From: Pseudomonadota bacterium
GTDB taxonomy: Bacteria; Pseudomonadota; Gammaproteobacteria; Burkholderiales; Rhodocyclaceae
Reading direction: 5' to 3'
Assembly (NCBI GenBank): GCA_018262195.1
Contig: JAGTRS010000005.1
Coordinates: forward strand, 1 to 64,000
Length of the DNA: 64,000 nt
Below are positions 33,937 through 40,448 of this stretch, in pieces. The position numbers were made by a program, and so were the translations under genes. The notes under the pieces were generated by a model that searched no databases, was not told the DNA's origin, and saw only the letters and a program-made list of their open reading frames with translations. Position 1 is the stretch's first letter, and every line of letters begins with the position of its first letter.

Positions 33937-33942
33937 GGTCCG

Positions 33943-33973
33943 GAAAAACAAAAGGCAGACGCGAAGTCTGCCT
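33943..33973 (-). terminator. Terminator/attenuator between the 58-aa gene and SCO
   Basis: Minus-strand stem AGGCAGAC/GTCTGCCT (33953-33973) with loop TTCGC followed by TTTTGTTTTT. A strong intrinsic terminator placed inside what otherwise looks like one operon; partial termination would give a high level of the 58-residue leader gene and lower SCO/ABC/ATPase. Confidence 0.75.
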
Positions 33974-34002
33974 GTGATGACACTGCTTCGCCAGCGATCA
34001 GA

Positions 34003-34179
34003 TCAAAAACGGTTCGAGGCTCGCATCAGGGCGCCACGCAGGGCAATGGTCACGGCCGAACCGAGGCCAACGCGCTGGGCAACGGCGGGCAGGATGATCA
34101 GCGAAGCCAGTGCAAAGCCAGCGCCAAGCAGCAAGGAAGCCATTTCTGGCTGGTTCTGAGTAGTCGGTTTTTGATTCAT
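34003..34179 (-). CDS. Small membrane protein heading the copper operon
   Basis: 58 residues from the ATG at 34177-34179, preceded by GGGAGAGC as ribosome site. One hydrophobic segment about 14-34 (ASLLLGAGFALASLIILPAVA), short polar ends. No family recognised. Directly behind the palindrome-activated promoter 34206-34251 and followed by the intrinsic terminator at 33943-33973, so it may be made in excess over the rest of the operon, as expected for a small accessory subunit or leader peptide. Confidence 0.65.
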   Translation of the reverse strand: MNQKPTTQNQPEMASLLLGAGFALASLIILPAVAQRVGLGSAVTIALRGALMRASNRF

Positions 34180-34205
34180 GGCGCTCTCCCTTACGCGTTT
34201 GCGCC

Positions 34206-34251
34206 ATCCTACCCAGTTTGGGGTGCGCAGGGGATGCGACATATTGCCGCA
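34206..34251 (-). promoter_or_regulatory. Palindrome-activated promoter of the copper operon
   Basis: Operator TGCGACATATTGCCGCA at 34235-34251, minus-strand -10 TAGGAT at 34206-34211, centre distance 34.5 bp. Start expected near 34199, 20 nt before the 58-residue gene. Flanking AT/TA pairs extend the symmetry to ATGCGACA...GCCGCAT. Confidence 0.7.
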
Positions 34252-34467
34252 TCGCCTGCGCACCCTTGTTTTTAGGGCATTTGTGGTGTTCTGAAAACGT
34301 TGAATCGGCAGGCAACTGGGCTCACTCAGATCGATTTCTTGCTTTCTACATTTGGCCGATATGCTTCATTCGCGGTGGCTTTTTTCATTTTCAGGCGGTA
34401 TAAAGCCTCGAGGCCTGCTGGCAAGGCCATTTGCCACCGATTCGCCATTTGGACTGTTAGGACAGAT

Positions 34468-34869
34468 ATGAACGTCGCTTCCCGGATTCTTAAAGCCTTT
34501 GCGGCGTCCCTATTGATGGCTGTGGCGCTACTCTCGCCATTCACCGCCCTCGCCAGTGATCATGGCGGTGGCGGGGCTCCGGAGCCTATGGTTTTCACGG
34601 TCAATCTTGGCAAGGATAACTACCTGCAGTTCGGCCTCGTCTTCGAGACAGCCTCGCCAGAGGCAGCCCATCTGCTGGCAAGTCACAAGCCGCAGATCCA
34701 GCACAAGATCATTCTGATGCTCTCGGGCAAGGAATCGGCAAACCTGCGCACGCTGCAAGGCAAGAAGGCCTTGATCGAGGAGATCATCGAGCTCTCCAAC
34801 CATGTCATCGATGAAGACGAAAAGACGGGCGTCAAGGAAGTCTTGTTCACCAAGTTCCTGATCCAGTAA
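34468..34869 (+). CDS. FliL-like protein
   Basis: 133 residues from the ATG at 34468 with AGGA upstream. N-terminal hydrophobic segment about 9-30 ending TALASDHG could be a signal peptide or anchor, then a FliL-type domain: VFTVNLGKDNYLQFGLVFETASPEAA, HKIILMLSGKESANLRTLQGKKALIEEI and a final VLFTKFLIQ that is the family's typical end. FliL stabilises the flagellar stator ring, but no flagellar gene is nearby, so this is an orphan FliL-like protein whose role is unclear. It is followed 19 bp later by the sirtuin gene. Confidence 0.78.
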   Translation: MNVASRILKAFAASLLMAVALLSPFTALASDHGGGGAPEPMVFTVNLGKDNYLQFGLVFETASPEAAHLLASHKPQIQHKIILMLSGKESANLRTLQGKKALIEEIIELSNHVIDEDEKTGVKEVLFTKFLIQ

Positions 34870-34888
34870 TCCCGGAACCATTAATCCC

Positions 34889-35683
34889 ATGACGCCTCAT
34901 TCCGCTTCGACCGATGCGGTGCTCGATGCCGTTGCCGAGCAGCTAAGGCATGCGCGGAGCGCCCTGTTCATTACTGGCGCCGGTATTTCGGCCGATTCGG
35001 GCCTGCCGACCTATCGCGGTGTCGGCGGTCTCTACGACAGCGAAACGACCGAAGAGGGCCTGCGCATCGAGGATGCGCTAAGCGGCGAGGTGTTTTCGAT
35101 ACGCCCGGACATCACCTGGAAATACCTGATCCAGATTGAAGAGAATTGCCGTGGCGCCCAGCCGAATGCCGCGCACCGGGCAATTGCCTGTCTCGAGCGC
35201 CATCTTGACCGGGTCATGGTCTTTACCCAGAACGTCGATGGCCTGCACCGGGCGGCGGGAAGCCGCGAGATCGTCGAGATCCACGGCAACCTGCAGGAAT
35301 TGATGTGTACCGCCTGCAGCCACGAAGAGGCGGCCAGCGACATGAGCGGTCGCGAGGTGCCGCCGCTGTGCCCAGCTTGTGGAGCGGTGCTGCGACCTAA
35401 GGTCGTGCTCTTTGGCGAGGTCTTGCCGGAGGATGAGCTGGATCGCTTTATCGAAGCCTTTCAGGAGGGCTTCGATATCGTGTTCAGCATCGGCACCTCC
35501 AGTATCTTTCCCTATATCGTGCAGCCGGTTGTACTGGCCGCGGCGAGTGGTATCCCGACCGTAGAAATCAACCCGGCGATAACCAAGCTCAGCGATGTCG
35601 TCGATTACTATTTGCCGCTCGGGGCGGCTGAGGCGATGACCGGAATCGTCGCGCGGCTGGGGCTGAATCCTCTCGAGTCCTGA
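34889..35683 (+). CDS. Sir2 family NAD-dependent protein deacylase
   Basis: Removes acyl groups from lysines using NAD+. 264 residues. NAD-binding GAGISADSGLPTYRG at 30-44, TQNVDGLHRAAG, catalytic His in EIHGN, zinc ligands in MCTACS and CPACG, and SIGTSS for NAD. The motifs match bacterial sirtuins; the YxxR pair of desuccinylases is not evident, so acetyl specificity is more likely. Same strand as the fliL-like gene, 19 bp downstream, so possibly cotranscribed. Confidence 0.92.
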   Translation: MTPHSASTDAVLDAVAEQLRHARSALFITGAGISADSGLPTYRGVGGLYDSETTEEGLRIEDALSGEVFSIRPDITWKYLIQIEENCRGAQPNAAHRAIACLERHLDRVMVFTQNVDGLHRAAGSREIVEIHGNLQELMCTACSHEEAASDMSGREVPPLCPACGAVLRPKVVLFGEVLPEDELDRFIEAFQEGFDIVFSIGTSSIFPYIVQPVVLAAASGIPTVEINPAITKLSDVVDYYLPLGAAEAMTGIVARLGLNPLES

Positions 35684-35741
35684 GCTTTGAGGCTTTTGCC
35701 ACACTCATCTTCATGAAAATGGTGCGGTGCACAAAAAATTG

Positions 35742-35769
35742 TTGACAACTCCTTGGCGACGGTTAGAAT
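35742..35769 (+). promoter_or_regulatory. Sigma-70 promoter of the phasin gene
   Basis: TTGACA at 35742-35747 and TAGAAT at 35764-35769, 16-bp spacing: a consensus -35 and a five-of-six -10. Fits the strong expression expected for a phasin. Confidence 0.85.
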
Positions 35770-35776
35770 GAACTCA

Positions 35777-35791
35777 TGCTGCACTGCAACA
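35777..35791 (+). promoter_or_regulatory. Candidate PhaR operator
   Basis: TGCTGCACTGCAACA overlaps the expected transcription start of the phasin gene. TGC-rich sites at this position are known to bind the PHA-responsive repressor PhaR in other proteobacteria. phaR itself is not in the window. Confidence 0.5.
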
Positions 35792-35836
35792 TAAATGGTG
35801 CGGCAAAAAAATCACCCCAACCCCAGGAGAATCACA

Positions 35837-36394
35837 ATGTTCACCAAACCCGAAGATTTCGCGAAGTCCGGCGTCAATTTTGCCCTGTTCTTTGCCAACA
35901 CCACCTTTGACGGTATCGAGCGTCTGGCCCTGTTGAATCTGGCCGCTGCCCGCTCCATGTTCGAATCCACCATGTCCAACGTTACCACCCTGCTGGGTGC
36001 CAAGGACGTCCAGTCCTTCGTCGCCATCCAGAAGGAACTGGCTACCCCGTCCATCGAAAAGGGCATGGAATACTCGCGCAACGTGATCTCGATCGCTGCC
36101 GAAACCAAGGACAAGATCGCCAAGGAAGTTGAAACCCACGTTGCTGATACCAACGCCAAGGTTTCCGGCCTGGTCGAAAAGGCTCTGGCTTCCGCTCCGG
36201 CTGGTTCCGAAGTAGCTGTTGCTGCTGTCAAGACCGCCATCAAGTCGGCCAACGAAGCTTACGAAGGTCTGAACAAGGCTGCCAAGCAAGCTGCTGAAGT
36301 TGCTGAAGCCAGCGTCGCTGCTGCTACCAGCGCCACCCTGAAGGCTGCCAACGTTGTTGCCGCCCCGAAGGCTGCTGGCAAGAAGGCTGCCTAA
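35837..36394 (+). CDS. phaP: Phasin family PHA granule-associated protein
   Basis: 185 residues covering the surface of polyhydroxyalkanoate granules. Phasin_2 domain: FAKSGVNFALFFANTTFDGIERL, ARSMFESTMSNVTTLLGAKD, and a long helical middle; the last 50 residues are Ala/Lys-rich (AAKQAAEVAEASVAAATSA), typical of phasins. Start at 35837 with AGGAG 7 nt before. Monocistronic between a consensus promoter and a strong terminator, with codon use biased to GCT/GCC as in highly expressed genes. Indicates PHA storage in the host. Confidence 0.92.
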   Translation: MFTKPEDFAKSGVNFALFFANTTFDGIERLALLNLAAARSMFESTMSNVTTLLGAKDVQSFVAIQKELATPSIEKGMEYSRNVISIAAETKDKIAKEVETHVADTNAKVSGLVEKALASAPAGSEVAVAAVKTAIKSANEAYEGLNKAAKQAAEVAEASVAAATSATLKAANVVAAPKAAGKKAA

Positions 36395-36441
36395 GCGTCG
36401 AAAGATGCCGGAAATAAGCCGGAGCTAGTCTGCGGCCACTG

Positions 36442-36475
36442 AAAAAGCCCTTGCTTGGTCAAGGGCTTTTTCTTT
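36442..36475 (+). terminator. Intrinsic terminator of the phasin gene
   Basis: Stem AAAAAGCCCTTG/CAAGGGCTTTTT with loop CTTGGT, followed by a T-rich run. Symmetric, so it could stop both strands. Confidence 0.9.
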
Positions 36476-36498
36476 GTTGATACGGAAAGGATATTCCC

Positions 36499-36678
36499 AT
36501 GCCTCATACCCATGCCTCAACCAAGGCTGAAGCAATCCACGTTGCACTGGAAGTATTTCAGGAAGTGCATCACCATCAGCCGGACCCCCACGAGAAAGCC
36601 CGACTCGTCTCCGATACGATCAAGGAGTGGGAGCACGAACAGGTTGAAGTGATGCACGCCGGGGCGGAAGCTCTCTGA
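36499..36678 (+). CDS. His-rich small protein, unknown function
   Basis: 59 residues starting MPHTHASTKAEA with AGGA eight bases upstream, ending HAGAEAL before TGA at 36676. Ten-fold enriched in His relative to neighbours (VHHHQPDPHE), otherwise helical and acidic; may bind a divalent metal. Not a known family to me. Flanked by two intrinsic terminators, so it is a separate short transcript or relies on read-through from the phasin gene. Confidence 0.65.
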   Translation: MPHTHASTKAEAIHVALEVFQEVHHHQPDPHEKARLVSDTIKEWEHEQVEVMHAGAEAL

Positions 36679-36703
36679 TCACTTTTGGGTCACCCAAGTT
36701 AAA

Positions 36704-36729
36704 GCCGAGGCAAATGCCTCGGCTTTTTT
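36704..36729 (+). terminator. Intrinsic terminator after the small His-rich gene
   Basis: Stem GCCGAGGC/GCCTCGGC with loop AAAT and six T. Confidence 0.9.
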
Positions 36730-36930
36730 GTTTACCAAGATGGGGTTAGGCCAAATAGTCTTCATTGAATGTCGTTTTAAACTGATGGTGAGAACAGTTG
36801 AACACGGTGAGGTTTTGCTACGCCGATGATCAAAGCAGGGATTTGAAGTGTCGACAATATTTACAAATCCCCCGAGCGATCCTCAAGCTATCTTCTGCAA
36901 GTCGTTGTTTATTCGGTTTATAAGGGGCTT
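36730..36930. other. AT-richer spacer before the PEP-CTERM promoter
   Basis: Visibly lower GC than its surroundings, with no plausible coding frame; a minus-strand frame at 36830-37123 lacks a ribosome site and overlaps the promoter and the start of the PEP-CTERM gene. Likely holds activator sites for the sigma-54-like promoter at 36931, but no palindrome is evident. Confidence 0.5.
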
Positions 36931-36946
36931 TGGCAGGATATATGCT
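36931..36946 (+). promoter_or_regulatory. Candidate sigma-54 promoter of the PEP-CTERM gene
   Basis: TGGCAGG-ATAT-ATGCT matches TGGCACG-N4-TTGCW with one mismatch in each half; the invariant GG and GC are present. 88 bp before the start codon. PEP-CTERM genes in related betaproteobacteria are known to be RpoN-dependent via PrsK/PrsR, which supports the call. Confidence 0.55.
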
Positions 36947-37033
36947 TGTTAGAGAACAGTTGTTTCGGCATTCGCAAATTCCGATTCTTCCAGCCTTGAT
37001 TCGGAGTTCATTGCAGTTTTGAGGGAGAAAGTC

Positions 37034-37744
37034 ATGGCACAACGTAAATATGCACCGATGCTCTTGGCAGGTTTGACCGCTGCGATACTTTCTATCGGGC
37101 AGGTTCAAGCGGCTGTGATCCACCAGAATGACACAACGAATACGGACGTAATTCCCGGTCTGACAGGTTTTGGTACCACTGGCGCAATGATGAACGGGAT
37201 GACAGTCACGGCGGTGTTTGCCGGTGGTGCTGAAGTGGCCTATTGGGGCGCCACTGGCGCCAGTTCTGGCAGTGTTACCGGAACAGGGTGGTCAATTTCT
37301 CAATCTGACAGCACCTACGGAAATCCCTGGAATTTTTCATTCACGGTAGGTGCGGCCCCATTGCAGTTGATGAAGCTGATATTTAACGGAAGCACCGGAC
37401 TGACAGTTTTTGATCGCACACCTACTGATGTTAGCGATTCGAGTACTTGGGGAACACCTGGTTCTGCACAAGGTTGGGATCTCGAATTTACCGATAGCAG
37501 TATTTCTGCGCTGGTTACTTATTCTGACCAGATTGCCATCGGTGCGGACCCAGTGGTCGGTGACCTGTGGCATACGCTGACCGTCGACTTTGGATCCAAC
37601 GGGATCAGGCAGAATTTTGCGTTCATTCAGGATACGGATAACGATAGTCGATTCGGTGTGCCTGAACCGGCGACTCTGGGCTTGATGGGCTTGGCCTTGC
37701 TCGGTCTCGGGTGGAACAGACGGAAGCATAATGTTGTCAGTTGA
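37034..37744 (+). CDS. PEP-CTERM sorted exported protein
   Basis: 236 residues. Signal peptide about 1-26 (MLLAGLTAAILSIGQVQAA), a Ser/Thr/Gly-rich beta-type middle with few charged residues, and a C-terminal sorting signal VPEPATLGLMGLALLGLGWNRR: PEP motif, hydrophobic helix, Arg cluster. The signal is cut by exosortase (EpsH family) during export of exopolysaccharide-associated proteins in floc- and biofilm-forming bacteria. Start at 37034 with GAGGGAG upstream; a TTG five codons earlier is less likely. The GC of the region is lower than that of its neighbours. Ends in a strong terminator. Exosortase is not in the window. Confidence 0.9.
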   Translation: MAQRKYAPMLLAGLTAAILSIGQVQAAVIHQNDTTNTDVIPGLTGFGTTGAMMNGMTVTAVFAGGAEVAYWGATGASSGSVTGTGWSISQSDSTYGNPWNFSFTVGAAPLQLMKLIFNGSTGLTVFDRTPTDVSDSSTWGTPGSAQGWDLEFTDSSISALVTYSDQIAIGADPVVGDLWHTLTVDFGSNGIRQNFAFIQDTDNDSRFGVPEPATLGLMGLALLGLGWNRRKHNVVS

Positions 37745-37767
37745 TTGTCTCTGACTGAACGATGTCT

Positions 37768-37796
37768 AGATGCCCCGCATGCGGGGCATCTTTTTG
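37768..37796 (+). terminator. Intrinsic terminator of the PEP-CTERM gene
   Basis: Stem AGATGCCCCGC/GCGGGGCATCT with a two-base centre (effective loop GCATGC) and TTTTT. A weaker hairpin TAGCC/GGCTA with six T follows at 37817-37838. Confidence 0.85.
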
Positions 37797-37885
37797 AGCG
37801 GTGTTGTGTGCAGCTGTAGCCAACAAAGGCTATTTTTTGAGGCTTTAGCTGTCTGTTTTGTGATGAAGGCCAGGCGCAGTAAGCG

Positions 37886-40303
37886 CTATTTGCGCGGTGC
37901 CTTCATCGGCTTACCCTTGCCGCCACGGTTGCCGCGGCAGATTTCGAGGCGTTCGCCCTTCAGCTTGCCGGCAACGCCATCGATGATCGGGATGATCTCT
38001 TCAAGCGCTGTTTTTCCAGGGGCGGCGTCGATCAGCTTCAGGCCGCGGCCCTTGGCCAGCAGGCGGACTTCCTCGATGTTGAAGACCAGTGCGCGGCCAT
38101 CCTTGGTGATGCAGGCAATTTCGCCTTCAGCCGGGGCCGGCATGAAGATGGCTGGTGCTTCGCCATCGCCGAGCGTCAGGAAAGCCTTGCCGGCCTTGCC
38201 GCGCGACAGGAAGTCGCTGCCCTGGCAGCGGAACCCGTAGCCGCCGTCGGCTGCGACCAGATAGCGCTTGTCGGGCGATGTGGCCAGGGCAAGGCAGAGC
38301 TTGCCACCATCCTGGAAGTCGATCACTGATGTCGCGGGGACGCCATCGCCCTTGCCGCCGGGAATGTCGGCGGCCGAGATGGAGTAGGCGCGGCCGAGAT
38401 GATCGAGGATGATCAGCGAATCAACTGTCCGGCAGGGCAGGCAGGCGAGCAGGCTGTCGCCGGAGCGGAAGGTCAGCTGGGTCGGGTCGATGTTGTGGCC
38501 GGTGCGCGAACGCAGCCAGCCGTGCTTGGACACGATCAGCGTGGTCGGTTCATCGACGATGGACACGGTCTTGGCATCCGACATCGTGACCTTGGCATCG
38601 GCCTCGATCAGCGTCCGGCGGTCGTCGCCGTACTTCTTGGCATCGCCCTCGATTTCGGCCGCAACGCAGGCGCGCAGGGCTTCTTCGGAATCGAGCAGTT
38701 GGTTGAGGCCGGCCGCTTCTTCGCGCAGTTTGGCCAGTTCTTCACCGATCTTGATGCCTTCCAGCCTGGCCAGCTGGCGCAGGCGGATTTCGAGAATGTC
38801 TTCAGCCTGAATTTCCGACAACTTGAAGTGCGCCATCAGGTCGGCCTTGGGGTCATCCGATTCACGGATTACCTTGATGACCCGATCGATGTCGAGCAGG
38901 ATGGCCTGCCGGCCTTCAAGGATGTGGATGCGCTTTTCGGCGGCGGTCAGGCGGTGGCGCGTGCGGCGTTCGACGGTGGCGAGCCGGAAACGGCACCATT
39001 CGGCGATCATGCTGTACAGCGAGGCCTGGCGCGGCGTGCCATTGACCCCGAGGATGGTCAGGTTGATCGAGGCATTGGTTTCCAGGCTGGTGTGGGCGAG
39101 CAGCATGCGGACCAGATCGTCCTGTCCCTGGCGCGACGAAGCGGGTTCGATGACCAGGCGCACGGCGTGTTCCTTGCCCGATTCGTCCCGCACGCCGCTT
39201 TCCGAAATCGACGACAGAAAGGCCGCTTTCAGGTTCAGCTGTTCAGGCGTAAAGACCTTCTTGCCGGCTTTTTCCTTGGCGACCGGGTTGGAGCAGGCCT
39301 CAATTTCCGACATTACCGTGGCAGTGGAAACGCCCGGTGGAAGCTCGGTTATGACCAGTTTCCACTGGCCGCGGGCCAGGTTTTCGATCTTCCATTTGGC
39401 ACGGACACGCAGGCTGCCACGGCCGCTCCGATAGGTAGCGGCGATTTCCTCGGGCGACGAGATGATCTGTGCACCGCCGGGATAGTCCGGACCGGGAATC
39501 ATCGCCAGCACGTCGTCTTCGCTGAAATCGGGATTCCTGATCAGGTTCACTGCCGCATTCGCCACTTCGCGCAGGTTATGGGCAGGGATTTCAGTCGCCA
39601 TGCCAACGGCGATGCCGGAAGCGCCATTCAACAGCGCAAATGGCAGGCGGGCCGGGAGCAAGGCGGGTTCATCGTTGGCGCCATCGTAATTCGGCTTCCA
39701 GTCCACCGTGCCTTCGTCAAGCTCGGCCAGCAGCAGTTCGGCAATCGGCGTCAGGCGGGCTTCCGTGTAGCGCATGGCGGCGGCGTTGTCGCCATCACGC
39801 GAGCCGAAGTTGCCCTGGCCGTCTACGATGGGATAACGCAGGCTCCAGTCCTGCGCCATGCGGACCATGGCGTCGTAGACCGACGAATCGCCGTGCGGGT
39901 GGTATTTGCCAATCACGTCACCGACGACGCGGGCCGACTTCACATGGCGCGGGCTCTTGTACAGGCCCATCCGGTGCATGGCGTAGAGAATTCGGCGCTG
40001 CACCGGCTTCTGGCCATCAGCGGCCGAGGGCAGGGCGCGGCCGGTGACGACGCTCATTGCGTATTCTAGGTAACGCCGCGCCGCGTAGTCGGCGGGTGAG
40101 GGAATGTCGCTCGCAGGGCCACTGGCTGAGGGGGGCAGCGCAGGAGGCAAGCCAGATGATGCTTCAGGCTCAATGCCGCCTGAGGGTTCCAGCGGCAATT
40201 CGGCGGCCAGTTCAGGCGTTTCGGTAGCAGGCAGGGCTGGCGTTTCGAGTTCGGCGGCTGTGGTTTTTGCGCTGCCGTCGAAGAGATTAAGCTGGTCGGT
40301 CAT
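37886..40303 (-). CDS. parC: DNA topoisomerase IV subunit A
   Basis: Decatenates daughter chromosomes together with ParE (encoded at 55476). 805 residues. Breakage-reunion domain with catalytic Y179 in [22 protein letters not shown] at 136-146 (quinolone-determining region with Ser and Asp, i.e. sensitive-type residues), [26 protein letters not shown], then a coiled coil and a C-terminal blade domain. The N-terminus is about 55 residues longer than usual, a Pro/Ala/Glu-rich tail ([13 protein letters not shown]...), probably disordered. Single gene, separated from parE by 15 kb. Confidence 0.95.
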   Translation of the reverse strand: MTDQLNLFDGSAKTTAAELETPALPATETPELAAELPLEPSGGIEPEASSGLPPALPPSASGPASDIPSPADYAARRYLEYAMSVVTGRALPSAADGQKPVQRRILYAMHRMGLYKSPRHVKSARVVGDVIGKYHPHGDSSVYDAMVRMAQDWSLRYPIVDGQGNFGSRDGDNAAAMRYTEARLTPIAELLLAELDEGTVDWKPNYDGANDEPALLPARLPFALLNGASGIAVGMATEIPAHNLREVANAAVNLIRNPDFSEDDVLAMIPGPDYPGGAQIISSPEEIAATYRSGRGSLRVRAKWKIENLARGQWKLVITELPPGVSTATVMSEIEACSNPVAKEKAGKKVFTPEQLNLKAAFLSSISESGVRDESGKEHAVRLVIEPASSRQGQDDLVRMLLAHTSLETNASINLTILGVNGTPRQASLYSMIAEWCRFRLATVERRTRHRLTAAEKRIHILEGRQAILLDIDRVIKVIRESDDPKADLMAHFKLSEIQAEDILEIRLRQLARLEGIKIGEELAKLREEAAGLNQLLDSEEALRACVAAEIEGDAKKYGDDRRTLIEADAKVTMSDAKTVSIVDEPTTLIVSKHGWLRSRTGHNIDPTQLTFRSGDSLLACLPCRTVDSLIILDHLGRAYSISAADIPGGKGDGVPATSVIDFQDGGKLCLALATSPDKRYLVAADGGYGFRCQGSDFLSRGKAGKAFLTLGDGEAPAIFMPAPAEGEIACITKDGRALVFNIEEVRLLAKGRGLKLIDAAPGKTALEEIIPIIDGVAGKLKGERLEICRGNRGGKGKPMKAPRK

Positions 40304-40448
40304 GGTCTTGCGTCTGAATCCTGAATCAAGTCGGCGGCAAATTTATCACGGTGGCGACGGTTTCGGCTGAAAGACCGGGAATTGACTGGACGGGTGGGCC
40401 GGGCAGGGCTATTACTAAAACATAGCGACAACAGATTTGGGCCACTCC

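Noticed and set aside
38399..40069. 556-codon open frame on the plus strand
   Set aside because: Shadow of parC on the other strand; no recognisable domain.
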